A stretch of 64,000 nt of DNA from Torymus aiolomorphi. Its lineage: Eukaryota; Arthropoda; Insecta; Hymenoptera; Torymidae. The notes below the pieces were generated by a model, which was given only the letters and a program-made list of their open reading frames with translations, was not told the origin of the DNA and made no database searches. Both the position numbers and the translations under genes were made by a program. Shown piece after piece: positions 1-13,127 of the stretch; position 1 is the first letter of the stretch, and every line of letters starts with the position of its first letter. Where the stretch lies: assembly GCA_036365515.1 (NCBI GenBank), contig CM070874.1, positions 208,128,297-208,192,296 of the forward strand, given 5' to 3'.

Positions 1-297
1 GGTTAGGGTCCATGGACGCAAAAAATATACAGTTTGAGAAAATCCGCCTGCAGCTTCGATGTGAAAATATTGAACAAAAAGTTTTTTTTAATTGAAATTT
101 TGTGTTTTTTGTTAAATAAACAATAACAACTTTTTTAATATGCATTTTTTTTTAATTCTGACCACACCAATCAAAAGATCCGATGATTTTACATCGATAA
201 CGACCTATCTTAATTTTTTTTGCAGCCATTTTCATATAAAATAATGCCGTTGAAAAAAGTATGAAAAAAGTGTCCCTCTGGTCCTTAATGGGTTAAC
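1..297. repeat. Diverged dispersed repeat, copy 1
   Basis: This stretch aligns by eye, in the same orientation, with 22722-23014. Both contain the words CCATGGACGCAAAAAA, GTGTTTTTTGTTAAAT, ATTTTACATCGA and TTAATGGGTTAA in the same order and with similar spacing. No long ORF is present. It is probably a fragment of an old, non-coding repeat family; its ends are unknown because it begins at the window edge. Confidence 0.6.
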
Positions 298-340
298 AAT
301 CCCAGTCGTGTTGTGTCTTAGGACGTGACACCCTTACAAC

Positions 341-412
<72 letters not shown>
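341..412. repeat. (TA)n microsatellite
   Basis: About 70 bp of almost perfect TA dinucleotide. It forms the left flank of the TA-associated element at 413-626. Confidence 0.9.
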
Positions 413-413
<1 letters not shown>

Positions 414-622
414 TATGAAACGCTAGTTATGCAGACACTTTCCGAAATTTAAATAGACTTATGCAGACAGAGACCGACTTATGCAGACGTCAGCATAAGT
501 AGAGAGATTATTTCTTTAGTCACGCTAGACTTGTGCAGACACTTGTATAAACGGTACTACACTTATGCAGACAGGTCACGTGGTCTTATACATTTATGTC
601 AGCATTAGTGCATGTTTAGATG

Positions 623-626
<4 letters not shown>
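413..626 (+). repeat. TA-microsatellite-flanked element, copy 1
   Basis: A unique segment of about 210 bp sits between two (TA)n tracts and reappears inverted at 4808-5026, again between (TA)n tracts. It carries five iterations of a decamer close to CTTATGCAGAC, plus GAAACGCTAG at one end. There is no coding potential. It may be a non-autonomous element that targets or carries TA repeats; the class is not recognised. Confidence 0.6.
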
Positions 627-670
<44 letters not shown>

Positions 671-703
671 TATATATATATATATATATATATATAATCT
701 ATC
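627..703. repeat. (TA)n microsatellite
   Basis: TA-dinucleotide tract with one or two interruptions, right flank of the element at 413-626. A short (CCG)n patch follows at about 720-750. Confidence 0.85.
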
Positions 704-756
704 TATAATATAAAAATATTTCGCCGCTGTCGCCGCCGCCGCCGCCGCCGTGTCGT

Positions 757-990
757 ATAATCGGGCGTAAAGAGCCACTATGCTCCCGTCGGGCGTAAAG
801 AGCCATTTTAGATTTAAGAGGGGCTATTCTCCCGCCGGGAGTAAAGATACGCTTTACTCTCGCCGATCGTAGAGACCCATTTTTACTTCCGCCGGGCGTA
901 AAGAGCCATATTACTTCCGCTGGGCGTAAAGAGCCATATTACTTCCGCCGGCTGTAAAGAACCATATTACTTTCGCCGGGCGCACTTTAC
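757..990. repeat. 28-bp minisatellite, about 7-8 units
   Basis: Imperfect tandem repeat of a unit resembling CGGGCGTAAAGAGCCATATT followed by ACTTCCGC, about 28 bp. Units drift in sequence and one is lengthened near 800-835. It is GC-rich compared with the surrounding AT-rich DNA. No function is visible. Confidence 0.75.
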
Positions 991-1306
991 TATTTTATAG
1001 TATAAGTAAAGCATGTCGACGTAGTCGTTAGTCATAGAAAATATAATTTCGAAAATTAAAAATGTAACTTGAGAAAATCAGCTATCATTTGCTTTTTTTA
1101 TAATTATAACATGTTTGTTCCTTCCAAAGTTATGAAAGTTCAAAGTAAAACATCGAAAATATACTGATTAATCCCTAATATTAAACTGTTTAATGGCAGA
1201 CATATTTTTTATGCACTTTCAATGATCTATTTTAAACATTCATAAGTTTGGAAGGAATCAATATTTTACTTATTATTTTTATCATTAAACAATATTACTT
1301 ATGTCG

Positions 1307-1503
1307 ACTGTAATCTAATATCAACTGATAAGAATTTTTTTATCGGTATTACAGTTCAGGTTTTAATTAAGTTTCTATTTCAGATTCTACGGGGGTGATT
1401 ATAAACAAGGGCAATCTGACTGCCATTAGTATTTATAATAATTTAATTTATAAGAATGTAAGACCGATAAAAAAATTCTTATCAGTTGATATTAGATTAC
1501 AGT
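1307..1503. mobile_element. Hairpin MITE with perfect 41-bp inverted repeats
   Basis: Positions 1307-1347 and 1463-1503 are exact reverse complements, 41 bp each, around a 115-bp spacer without an ORF. Size and structure suit a miniature inverted-repeat element. No clear target-site duplication was found, so superfamily is undetermined. Confidence 0.65.
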
Positions 1504-3081
1504 TGATATTATTTTTATAATCGAGAAGCATGCTCTTTTCCGTTATTTTATGCGATTTTCCGACTAGATTTGTTATATTACGTTAATTTCACGTTATTTT
1601 TACGTTATATTATGATATTTTATATGAAATTAACGTTTAGTAATGAAAAAAATATCGTAGAATAACATAAAAATAACGTAAAAGCTAATTAAAAATAGTC
1701 TTTTCTTACTCGCCCACCCGAAAGTACGTACTTTCGGCCCGCATCTCCGGGCCGAAAGAGAAACTTTCGCATCCTATTTTAGACCAACCGCGCGCTCTGA
1801 TGGGCTGCCGAAATTTCCTGACCCGCGGCGCTTCAGCGCCCGCGCGCATGTCCGAGGAAAGATATTGTTCATGTAAAATACTGAATAAAAATATTTAGAA
1901 AAATATATTGAATGATGCAAAAATTATATTCGTCGATTATGAGGAAAAAGGATATTATACAACGGAAAAATATTCAGCATTAAATAATATTATCTTTTCC
2001 AAATATTATTATTCAGTATTTTGCGTAAGTAATACTTAATTTGAGATATTTCGTTAAAAAAATTTCATTGTAGAATTTTTCCAAGAAAACTTCATGTAAG
2101 TATACACTTAAAAAAGTCCTAATTTGTAAATCGAATGTCCACATAACCCTATTTTTATGTTTAAAATACGTTTCCTTCATTAGAATTCTGAAATAATAAT
2201 TTTTATTCCGTTGCCTTTCAAATTACACGCAAATTGCCCATTAAGAAGGAAGTTAACTAATCTGTACGTTAAGAAAGAAGTTAATTTAACTGCTCGGAAA
2301 AAGAAAAGTAACATTAGTTGAAAAATAAAAAAAAGGTTATTTTTCTTTGTTACCCTCCCATTTTTGCCGTGCAAACAAGTCGACCCCTTTTTTAACACAC
2401 AGTCAAGTTGACTCCTTTCTGCACGTGTAGCAAAATTAACCTCCTTTGTACCTAGCATTATTTATTTCAATTATTTTCAAATTTATTTTATAGGCAATTA
2501 GGTCTTACTAAATAAATCGTATTCCCAATTTAGTTATTTTATATGATTTCTATTTCTTTATATAATTCTCAAATACATAGTATTCAGTAGAGAAGTAGGT
2601 TTATAGATTAGTAGAAGAAATTTACGTATTCCCGATTTACTTATTTTGCCATCCATTTATATATAGATTCTCAAAATTGAAAGTGTTTAATAGGGGATTA
2701 GGCCTTTCTGTAATAAATTTTTTTTAATAATTTATAATTAAATCTTATTACACCGTAAATTAAAATTTATTACAGGATGAGATACCTCTACAAAAAAACG
2801 CGCCTATCAATCTACCTCATGGGTGGTGTGGAAAAGATAGAAAACAATATTAAAATGTTAGCACTTTTGAAAATTATATATAGATATATAAGAATAAGAA
2901 ATAAAGTTTAGTAATAAGTTTCTTTAAAATAATATACAGTAACATTTTACTTTTCACTAATGCGACTTCTCAAATAAAATAATTTTTATTTTTTTATAAT
3001 ATAACTTTTTTAATAATCAGTGTTTAATTGGGGATTATGACTTTTGAAGATAAGATATAGATATATAAGAATAAGAAATTA
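1504..3081. other. AT-rich non-coding stretch
   Basis: No credible gene. It holds a 20-bp perfect palindrome at 1718-1737 (CCGAAAGTACGTACTTTCGG) in a small GC-rich patch, and loosely repeated phrases (for example AGATATATAAGAATAAGAAA at about 2881 and 3059) that lead into the possible Helitron end at 3124-3152. A 92-codon open frame at 2180-2458 (minus) has no recognisable domain. Confidence 0.5.
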
Positions 3082-3123
3082 GGTTTAGTGATAAGTTTCT
3101 TTAAAATTCTATAAAGTAAAAGT

Positions 3124-3151
3124 GCGGGGGTTGGCGCGCGAAGCCCCCCTA

Positions 3152-3152
<1 letters not shown>
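3124..3152 (+). mobile_element. Possible Helitron 3' terminus (hairpin + CTAG), copy 1
   Basis: A GC-rich hairpin (GCGGGGGTT .. AAGCCCCC) is followed at once by CTAG and then T. Helitrons are known to end in a short GC-rich hairpin followed by CTRR and to insert between A and T. The same end recurs at 3448-3476 in a tandem duplication. No 5' TC terminus or Rep/helicase ORF was found, so this is tentative. Confidence 0.4.
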
Positions 3153-3213
<61 letters not shown>

Positions 3214-3216
<3 letters not shown>

Positions 3217-3399
3217 AACGCGAGCGCGAGTTAGGTAATTCGAGATTCGAATTACTCGCGCCGAGCGGGCATGTGCACTGGGGGCGCGAGCGCGCGAGCA
3301 TTCTGACCGGATTAGAACGGCCTCGTGACGCGTAATATGCCCGTCGCGTACCCGCGAAGCTGCTACGGCTTTATGCGAGTCAGGGCAGCCATCTTCGTG
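3214..3399 (+). repeat. Truncated duplicate of the LTR 5' end, part of a tandem duplication
   Basis: Identical by eye to 3502-3687, the first 186 bp of the LTR below. The duplicated block also includes upstream sequence: about 3082-3399 and 3402-3687 share the CTTAGGTTTAGTGATAAG word, the hairpin-CTAG and a (TA)n tract. A tandem duplication of about 288-320 bp therefore happened after the LTR inserted. Confidence 0.75.
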
Positions 3400-3501
3400 A
3401 TCTTAGGTTTAGTGATAAGTTTCTTTAAAATTCTATAAAGTAAAAGTGCGGGGGTTGGCGCGCGAAGCCCCCCTAGTATATATATATATATATATATATA
3501 T

Positions 3502-4807
<1,306 letters not shown>

Positions 4808-5021
4808 GTAATCATATGAACATGGACTTATACTGACAGCAATGTATAAGACCACGTGACCCGTCTGCATAAGTGTAATACCGTTTATACAAGTGTCTGC
4901 GCAAGTCTTGCGTGACTAAAGAAATAATCTCTCTATTTATGCTGACGTCTGCATAAGTCGGTCTCTGTCTGCATAAGTCTATTTCAATTCCGGAAAGTGT
5001 CTGCATTACTAGCGTTTCATA

Positions 5022-5026
<5 letters not shown>
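4808..5026 (-). repeat. TA-microsatellite-flanked element, copy 2 (inverted)
   Basis: Reverse-complement copy of 413-626, with the same iterated GTCTGCATAAG words and a similar GAAACGC end, again between TA tracts (4698-4807 and 5027-5106). The two copies differ by scattered substitutions. Confidence 0.65.
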
Positions 5027-5106
<80 letters not shown>

Positions 5107-5112
<6 letters not shown>

Positions 5113-6046
5113 GAGCTATTCTTTGCTAGAAGAGCCACCCTCTGAGTCCAGAACTGTATGGCAATTGAAAAATCGTAATTAGGCTTAAAAGTTTATTAGT
5201 CCTATATATTTTTTTTTGCCATGTGGCTTTTTTAGAATTGCAATATTACGGCTCCAAAATGGCGGATCAACTTGTAGTGTACGTGAAATTATCCCGGAAT
5301 TTGAAAATTTTCCCGGAATTTAAAAATGTTTTCAACTAAAATAAGTATATTTCTTATGTATTTTGATGCGCTGAATCCGAATCTAAAGTTGGTTTAACTC
5401 AAGCGCCCTTAAAATTTCGACTAAATCGCAGAAACTGCTCAAAAACGTGAAAAATCGTGAAAATCACAATATTAAGCATGACAAAAACTTAGAAAAAATT
5501 TGTTTGACCTAATATAAACGTGTTTTTCACGTTTCTGAACAGTTTTTGCGATTTACTCAAAATTGTAAGGGTGCTTGAGCTAAACCAACTTTATATTTGG
5601 ATTCAGCGCATCAAAATACATAAGAAACATGTTTATTTTAGGTCAAACAAATTTTTTCTAAGTTTTTTTCGTGCTTAATATTGTGATTTTCACGATTTTT
5701 CACGTTTTTGAGCAGTTTTTGCGATTTAGTCAAAATTTTAAGGGCGCTTGAGTTAAACCAACTTTAGATTCGGATTTAGCGCATCAAAATACAGAAGCAA
5801 TATACTTATTTCAGTTGAAAACATTTTTAAGTTCCAGGAAAATTATCAAATTCCGGGATAATTTCACGTACACTACAAGTTTGAGCCGCCATTTTGGAGC
5901 CGCAATATTGCAATTCTAAAAAAGCCACACGGCAAAAAAAAATATATAGTACTAATAAAATTTTAAGCCTAATTACGATTTTTTAATTGCCATACAGTTT
6001 TGGGCTCAGGGGGTGGCTCTTCTATCAAAGAATAGCTCATATACAC
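5107..6046. mobile_element. Foldback element with about 0.4-kb inverted arms
   Basis: The left arm (about 5107-5515) beginning TATATGAGCTATTCTTTG is the reverse complement of the right arm (about 5640-6046) ending CAAAGAATAGCTCATATA. The central 124 bp repeats part of the right arm once more. There is no ORF. It is a non-autonomous long-TIR element; its right end directly abuts the TA target of the ITm element at 6044. Confidence 0.7.
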
Positions 6047-6677
6047 GGTGACCCATTTTAATCGCTACACCCGGATTTTTCGGATCCTAAGACAGATAGG
6101 AAAAAATGATTCAGACAAAAGTTGTAGGGGACGAAGGGGGCCAAACGATGGTCCTAACAGCTTTGACCTTGAACTTGACCTTCAAGGTTATTTCAAGGTC
6201 AAGTGGTTTTTTTTAATAGGAATTTTAATTTTTGACCCCGGATTCGGAAAGAGCGGGAAATTTTACGTTCAAAATCATATTGAGACATTTTTTTTCAAGG
6301 TCATTTCAAGGTCATTTCAAGGCCAAATGAAGGTCGAACTCCGAAAAATCCATTTTAAGTCGTTTTTTCCATGAGTCACAGGCTTAAGTGGTTCAAACTG
6401 CTCGTAGGTTTAATAGGAAAACCCACACACCCAAAACTTTCACATCCTAGTAAACAAATATCAAACTTGCACATCCGAACCCCATGCTCTTCATAGCCTC
6501 ACATGCTAAACTGTTACACCAGACATCCCCCAGTCCCACACATCTCTACCCCATGTCTGATGTTTGTTTAACGGAAACTTCAAGATCATTAAAGCTTCTG
6601 TTGTAAATGTGTCAACCTTACGTTTAGCGCTACCCAGAAACAACGACGTGGACGTAGTAAGGATTGTTTCCTTTGGG

Positions 6678-7088
6678 GTGCTTGATTAAAGTGAGTCCCC
6701 TTGCCTCTCACTGTTCAGGGTGTTTGATTTAAGTGAGTCCCTTCGCCTCTCACTCATCGGGGTGCTTGATTAAAGTGAGTCCCCTTGCCTCTCACTGTTC
6801 AGGGTGCTTGATTTAAGTGAGTCCCTTCGCCTCTCACTGATCGGGGTGCTTGATTAAAGTGAGTCCCCTTGCCTCTCACTGTTCAGGGTGCTTGATTTAA
6901 GTGAGTCCCTTCGCCTCTCACTGACCGGGTGCTTGATTAAAGTGAGTCCCCTTGCCTCTCACTGTTCAGGGTGCTTGATTTAAGTGAGTCCCTTCGCCTC
7001 TCACTGATCGGGGTGCTTGATTAAAGTGAGTCCCCTTGCCTCTCACTGTTCAGGGTGCTTGATTTAAGTGAGTCCCTTCGCCTCTCAC
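6678..7088 (+). repeat. Dimeric minisatellite inside left TIR (about 5 dimers)
   Basis: Alternating 41- and 42-bp half units, GGTGCTTGATTAAAGTGAGT.. and GGTGCTTGATTTAAGTGAGT.., each ending CTCTCACT. About five dimers are present. The inverted counterpart in the right arm (8653-8905) has about three. Such subterminal arrays may hold transposase binding sites; that is inference. Confidence 0.8.
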
Positions 7089-7582
7089 TTATGTGTTTAT
7101 CTAACCTCGAAGAAATATGAGTAAATTAAAGATATGAGCTGTAAAAAAATGTCATTGTTTAAAAAGAAAAGTCATAACTTTCAAAAGAATAAAGATACAA
7201 CATTTCTTTTTTGTACAAAAATCTTGACGGAACAGAAATTATTTGTAAATGTGCCTTTAATGATTACATTATCAATATTAGTATTTCTCAAGTTTGAACG
7301 GCAATAATTCACAATATTTAAAATAAAAGCAAGTTTTAGTATTATGTGCAGTTCAAATTAGAAATAATTTAATGATTATTACTTTATTATAAAACTTACA
7401 ATTACAAAAGTGTGATAATCGGAGTACTTTTGGCAAATACACTTAGTCAGATAAAGTTACCATAATTTAGGAACATTTTTCTTTTTTGGTCGCGACCGTA
7501 TACGGGCAAATATTATAATTATTAATATTTTTTATACCATTTCACTATTCAAATTTAATAGTAATTAATAGCTGGCTCTGAA

Positions 7583-8647
7583 ATGGCTGACTATCCGCCC
7601 AACGAGATCGTTGACATGATGTTGGCTTTAGGAGAAAGCCGAAGTAATTATCGTGCTGCGGCAAGAATTTATGTTGAACGCTATCCAGATAGACGACACC
7701 CTGACGCTATGGCTATCAGACGTTTAACTCAAAGAGCTCGTGGTGGACACATGGTTCGTCAACGTAGGCGCCATCAATATGATGAAAATGATAATCGGGT
7801 TGTGACTATTCTGGCAATAATTCATCTTGACCCACAGATAAGCGCTCGTCGAATCGAAAGGGAAATCCATCTTCCAAAAAGTACATTTTTAAGAATTATG
7901 AAGGTGCTTAGATATCATGCGTATCATATTACTCTGGTCCAAGAGCTACAGTTTGCTCATTTTCAACAGCGTATTGTGTTTTGCCAATGGGCTTTACAAA
8001 TGATAGAAAATGATCCAGACTTTTTTAATTTTGTTCTTTTTTCTGATGAGGCAAAATTTCAAAGTGATGGGGAATTGAATAGACATAATTGTCATTACTG
8101 GTCTGATGTTAATCCTCATTGGGTCAGAACTGTAAACCATCAAAGACGATAGAGTATTATGGTATGGTGTGGGATTATTAATGGATGTGTGATTGGCCCT
8201 TATTTTTTCGAAGAAAATGTTAATCAACACACGTACTTAACGCTAATAAGAGATGAACTACCTGTATTGATGGAAGATGTTGACTTAGAAACGCGACGAA
8301 GAATGTGGCTCCAGCAGGACGGCGCAACACCACATTTCGCTCGAATTGTCAGGACTTTTTTGAATGAGCAGTATGGTAACAGATGGATTGGTCGAGGTGG
8401 TCCGGTTGAATGGCCTGTTTGCTCACCAGATCTTACATCACCAGATTTTTACTTATGGGGGTATTTAAAAAATGCCGTTTTTGAGGAAAGGCCCACCACA
8501 AGAGTAGACATGATGGACAGAATTCGTCGAGCATGCGCTGCCATTCCAAGGCAAACTTTGCTAAACACCGTTCGCCACTTCCAAAGGCGTTTGACTATGT
8601 GCCTGGAAGCAAATGGTCGTAATTTCGAACATTTTCTTCGAGGTTAG
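7583..8647 (+). pseudogene. ITm-type transposase, one in-frame stop
   Basis: Predicted cut-and-paste transposase acting on the element's own TIRs. The N-terminal part (MADYPPNEIVDMMLALGESR) resembles the helix-turn-helix DUF4817 region common in insect transposases. The DDE/D catalytic core follows: FSDEAKFQS (first Asp, about residue 155), QQDGATPHFA (second Asp) and SPDLTSPDFYLWG (third Asp), with 36 residues between the second and third. The frame runs unbroken except for TAG at 8150-8152, a point nonsense codon just before MVWCGIING. The first half (189 codons) and second half (162 codons) are in the same frame. The copy at 24252-25318 has an amino acid at that position, so this copy is probably inactive. 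Confidence 0.85.
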
Positions 8648-8652
8648 ATAAA

Positions 8653-8905
8653 CACATAAGTGAGAGGCGAAGGGACTCACTTAAATCAAGCACCCTGAAC
8701 AGTGAGAGGCAAGGGGACTCACTTTAATCAAGCACCCCGATCAGTGAGAGGCGAAGGGACTCACTTAAATCAAGCACCCTGACGGTGAGAGGCAAGGGGA
8801 CTCACTTTAATCAAGCACCCCGATCAGTGAGAGGCGAAGGGACTCACTTAAATCAAACACCCTGAACAGTGAGAGGCAAGGGGACTCACTTTAATCAAGC
8901 ACCCC
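8653..8905 (-). repeat. Dimeric minisatellite inside right TIR (about 3 dimers)
   Basis: Reverse complement of the array at 6678-7088, with AGTGAGAGGC / ACTCACTT words alternating, but fewer units. The stop codon of the transposase lies only a few bases before the array. Confidence 0.8.
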
Positions 8906-9559
8906 AAAGGAAACAATCCTTACTACGTCCACGTCGTTGTTTCTGGGTAGCGCTAAACGTAAGGTTGACACATTTACAACAGAAGCTTTAATGATCTTGA
9001 AGTTTCCGTTAAACAAACATCAGACATGGGGTAGAGATGTGTGGGACTGGGGGATGTCTGGTGTAACAGTTTAGCATGTGAGGCTATGAAGAGCATGGGG
9101 TTCGGATGTGCAAGTTTGATATTTGTTTACTAGGATGTGAAAGTTTTGGGTGTGTGGGTTTTCCTATTAAACCTACGAGCAGTTTGAACCACTTAAGCCT
9201 GTGACTCATGGAAAAAACGACTTAAAATGGATTTTTCGGAGTTCGACCTTCATTTGGCCTTGAAATGACCTTGAAATGACCTTGAAAAAAAATGTCTCAA
9301 TATGATTTTGAACGTAAAATTTCCCGCTCTTTCCGAATCCGGGGTCAAAAATTAAAATTCCTATTAAAAAAAACCACTTGACCTTGAAATAACCTTGAAG
9401 GTCAAGTTCAAGGTCAAAGCTGTTAGGACCATCGTTTGGCCCCCTTCGTCCCCTACAACTTTTGTCTGAATCATTTTTTCCTATCTGTCTTAGGATCCGA
9501 AAAATCCGGGTGTAGCGATTAAAATGGGTCACCGTGTATATATAACTATATTAGGTTTT

Positions 9560-9910
9560 TCAGATCTCTTTATGGCAAGAAATCCAGCTATATCGAAACG
9601 AATTACTGTCACATTCAATTCGATCCAGATAGATTTTTGGACAGAATATTTTTATATTGTTTTGTGTATATACCACTTGTGTTTTAAAGGTTTCGTCTTT
9701 TAATGAGTTTTCCAGTGCCTCCACATCTCGTCTATTACGGAACGGGAAAAATTTGTTCACATCTTTAATTATTTCCCTAGTTCCATCGTTACTGTAATCA
9801 GTTTTTTGATTATTGGTTTTAATGTTACTGATACTATTCTTCAAGTAATTCAGTTCTTGTAAAGTTCTGATATTTTTTTTGTAATTTTCTTCTTCAAGTG
9901 CTAAAAACAA
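9560..9910 (-). pseudogene. ORF fragment, possible DUF4806-like C-terminal piece
   Basis: 116 codons on the minus strand, Lys/Asn-rich with a coiled-coil-like start (LEEENYKKNIRTLQELNYLK) and a segment FPFRNRRDVEALENSLKDE reminiscent of the short DUF4806 motif of many insect proteins. No complete exon structure could be drawn. It may belong with the fragments at 10271-10531 and 11940-12396 on the same strand. Recognition is weak and from memory. Confidence 0.25.
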
Positions 9911-10270
9911 ATTTTCATACTATAAAATTTGTATTTGATCATTAAAGATTTGGTTGTAGCCGATTAACTGGTAGGCTTTTTTCCAGTTTTCGTACGAAAA
10001 CTCTCTTACAAGTAAATTATTTACTAAAATAGGCAACAAGTTGTAAACGTAAAAAAAAAAACAGTTGTATACCAATTTTTATGGAAATCGATTGAAAATT
10101 GAAAAAGTTATTGAACTCGGCAAAAATTTTAAAAATAATATAAAAGTAATTATAACTCAGCTATCTAAATTGTACGTCTAAAAGGGTTCAATGAGACATC
10201 TTATTACATTATCAACTATACATTATATATGAAACCAGATTTGGATTAAATATTGGTAAAGAAATAAATT

Positions 10271-10531
10271 TTAGTTCCATAAACAGGAAGCTTTGGATCG
10301 GTATAAAAAGTCTTTGATAAATAAAGAAGTTACGAGACTTTTACGTAAAGCGTTAGCATAACATTTGCGGCACCAAATATAGATACCAATAATATAATCA
10401 TGTTTTTCATCGGGTTCAAGTAACTGAGAGTTTTTCAGTTTAAAATCTTTATTGATTGATTGATCAACAACACATTCTTCTGAAAAATATTGTTCTATTC
10501 TATAATCAATTATCAAATTGTATAAGTACAC
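10271..10531 (-). pseudogene. Unrecognised ORF fragment
   Basis: 86 codons on the minus strand, AT-rich, with two cysteines (IWCRKCYAN) but no recognisable domain. It lies between two other minus-strand fragments and could be an exon of the same decayed gene, or chance. Confidence 0.2.
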
Positions 10532-11939
10532 AAAATAATTATTTTTAATATAGTAAATATTTTATTTTATTTTAATTACATTCAACTTTTCTTAAGGTTA
10601 AGGAGGTTCTACCGGTACCTAACTAGTCAAAATAAGCGCACTTTTAATTTATGATTCATTCGCGATGAACTTACACAAAATTCCGATTATTTATTTAAAT
10701 TGTACAAATTTATTTGGTCATATCATCATTTAAGAGTTCTATACAGACGCTAATTTGACTCATTTTTTGTGGTTAAATGTACGTTTTCTGTATTCAACAT
10801 ATTTTTGTTATAAGTCAGCGTCCACCAATGAAATTTCTGAAGAGTAATAAATGTTCTTCATAATTTCATTATCTATTACAAAAAATATGAATGGAATCTC
10901 AATGTTTAATGCTTTATAACATACAAATAAGTACAAAGAAATCGCGACTAATTCTCATAAGAGCCCATGTTAATCATCAACAAACGAAAACATTAAAATC
11001 TTAATTTCTATCTCACCTGAACTTGTGATAATTTATATTATGAATGTTCTTGGGGTATTTACAAACCTGTACACAAAATTTCACACGAATCTCAATTTTA
11101 ATTCTATTACCAATAGAACCACCTTAAACCTTTCAAGAAAAGTAAGGTAAAGAGACCAGTATTCGAACGAAGCGAATTAGGGGTCCAGCTCTCGGACAGC
11201 AGTCACACCGTATCAAGTAATAGGAAAAATTTAAGTGAACGCCGAAGTTACGTCAGTTAGTTTTTCAAAGTTTTTTCTTCGAATAATTAACCGATTTGAC
11301 TGACATTTAGGGAGATAACTTAAAAATACTAAGCTCCCACAAGTTTTGAATTAAAAAAATTATTATGTTTTAATTTTTATAATTTATAGGTTATTTTCCC
11401 CGTGCAAGTTTTTCAAGGTTTTCTCGGAAATTAATTGATTGTTTAAGTTGCGATTTTGAGAAATAACTAAACATTAATATCCAAAGAGTGCACAGGTCTA
11501 CAAAATCACAAAAGATAAGAATGTTTTAATTTTTATGATAAATATAAATTAATTTATAACGCGTTTTGCATTATAGTGGATACAGCGCCACTCTCCATTT
11601 ATAATAACCTCGACATCCCCTTAAGCTTTGTTTTACTAATAATTTTAAAAATAAAGAATATCAAGAAAAATCGGGTGTTGAGCGGCTTAGTGCTGCTTAT
11701 CATGAATCTATATATCCAAGATGAAATTGATCCGATTTGTTATTATTCTGATTTATTGTAAATACAAACGCGTTTAAACCTAACCTCAAAATTCGAGCCA
11801 TACCAAATTTTTGCTAATAACTTCTTATAAATTGAATTTACGTTTACGAAATTAACGTAGATTCGCAGTAGAGCGGCCTGGTGCTCACTATAATGAAGCT
11901 TTATTCAAAAACTAAAGTCAATCGATTATGCAGCTTTCC
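10532..11939. other. AT-rich intergenic stretch
   Basis: No gene, promoter or element with definable ends was seen. Some phrases recur loosely (TTTTCAAGGTTTTCTCGGAA; AATAATTAACCGATTTGACTG), suggesting old repeats. Confidence 0.5.
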
Positions 11940-12396
11940 ACTTACGATCACGCGAAGAATTTGCAGATTTGTTCATTTCGACAGATGAATCAACGTTTTT
12001 AAGGTTCGGTGATTTTTTATACATTTTATTATCAAACGCTGACTTTTTTGTATTATTTTCTTCATTCTCTTCAGATCCTGAACTGGTTTCTACCACACCT
12101 ATTTTTCGTTTTTTACTTTTAGAGCGATCGTCATCTGCATTATTTTTTTATCTTATTTTTTCTGCATTCACTAGTTTAGGGTTATAATTTTCGTCATCTG
12201 AATCATTCATTTCCTTTTTTTTTCTCAAATGTCGCGTCTTTTTAAGTTTTCCCTCGGCATCACAGTCAGATATTGATATGGCTATCTTTTCTTTTGCTTT
12301 TGCAGATTGGTAGGTATCTGCAAGATTTATGTTTATATTTTGTTTTTCTCCAGAAAGAATGAAGGTGGTCTTCCACCTAATGGCTTCTGAGGCCAA
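11940..12396 (-). pseudogene. Low-complexity Lys/Ser/Glu-rich ORF fragments
   Basis: Two minus-strand open segments rich in Lys, Ser, Glu and Asp (for example KKTRHLRKKKEMNDSDDENY and SSGSEENEENNTKKS). They look like a disordered, nuclear-type linker region, as in insect DUF4806 or chromatin proteins. They could be 5' exons of the fragment at 9560-9910. No splice structure is proven. Confidence 0.25.
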
Positions 12397-12449
12397 AATT
12401 ATCGGAAAAAATACATTAAAGTATAATTACTATAAAACCAAGTATATCT

Positions 12450-12955
12450 ATTACTAATATAACTTATTTCTAATACAAAATTCCAAGAGATCTGTATTTA
12501 AACAAATTTTATGCAGAATTATGTCATTTTAGAAAAATTAACTGGTGGGCAAGTTTTCTTGGCAGTCTCTCGATGGATTTTGACGAGACAAGTCGCAAAT
12601 TACTTGGAAAATATGTACCTATGGTTCGAATCTCTGGAATTAAAAAATTTAGTGACTAAGTATTTTTTTTATTGAAAAAACGATAAAAATTGATGAGAAT
12701 TCATAAAATTAAGAAAAAAGAAGTACTTTTTCAATGAAAAAAATACTTAGTCACGACATTTTTTAATTCCATAGCTTCGTACCATAGATACATGTTTTCC
12801 AAGTAATTTGCGACTTGTCTCGTCAAAATCCATCGAGTGGCTGCAAAGAAAACTTGACCACAGTTGATTTTTCTAAAACGACATAATTCTGCATAAAGTG
12901 GGTTTAGAAACCTATCGCCTGGAATTTTGTATTAGAAATAAGTTATATTAGTAAT
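12450..12955. mobile_element. Foldback MITE with about 240-bp arms
   Basis: Starts ATTACTAATATAACTTATTT and ends AAATAAGTTATATTAGTAAT. The arms are nearly complementary across about 240 bp, with AAATACTTAGTCAC-type words around the centre (12650-12760). No ORF. A stable hairpin would form in single-stranded DNA or RNA. Confidence 0.7.
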
Positions 12956-13101
12956 ATTGCTATGACAGAGAGCCTGAGCCATCATTTTAAAAAGCTATGG
13001 TGAAACGGAAATCACGGGTTGCAGCAATATTGCTCCATGGTTTTGTCCATGTATACTAGCAGTGAGGGAATATTGGCGAATATGGGAAACATGCTAAAGC
13101 A

Positions 13102-13127
13102 ATATTGGAGCAATATTGCTCCAATAT
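13102..13127. repeat. 26-bp perfect palindrome
   Basis: A perfect self-complementary 26-mer centred on GCAATATTGC, inside a cluster of GCAATATTG(C/G) words between 13020 and 13130. No gene is adjacent. Confidence 0.7.

Larger units (their letters stand above)
6044..9536 (+). mobile_element. ITm (Tc1/mariner-type) transposon 1 with very long TIRs
   Basis: Both ends read CACGGTGACCCATTTTAATC as inverted repeats and are flanked by TA, the Tc1/mariner target duplication. The inverted arms extend about 0.9-1 kb each and contain a dimeric minisatellite. The single transposase gene lies centrally on the plus strand. At 3.5 kb the element is long for the superfamily because of the arms. The arm also repeats the words TCAAGGTCATTTCAAGG. 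Confidence 0.85.

Noticed and set aside
2180..2458. 92-codon minus frame as a gene
   Set aside because: No recognised domain, no promoter, AT-rich tail; length is within chance expectation.
6678..7088. CRISPR-like array of regularly spaced repeats
   Set aside because: Contiguous tandem dimers without unique spacers, located in a transposon TIR of a eukaryotic genome and mirrored in the other arm.
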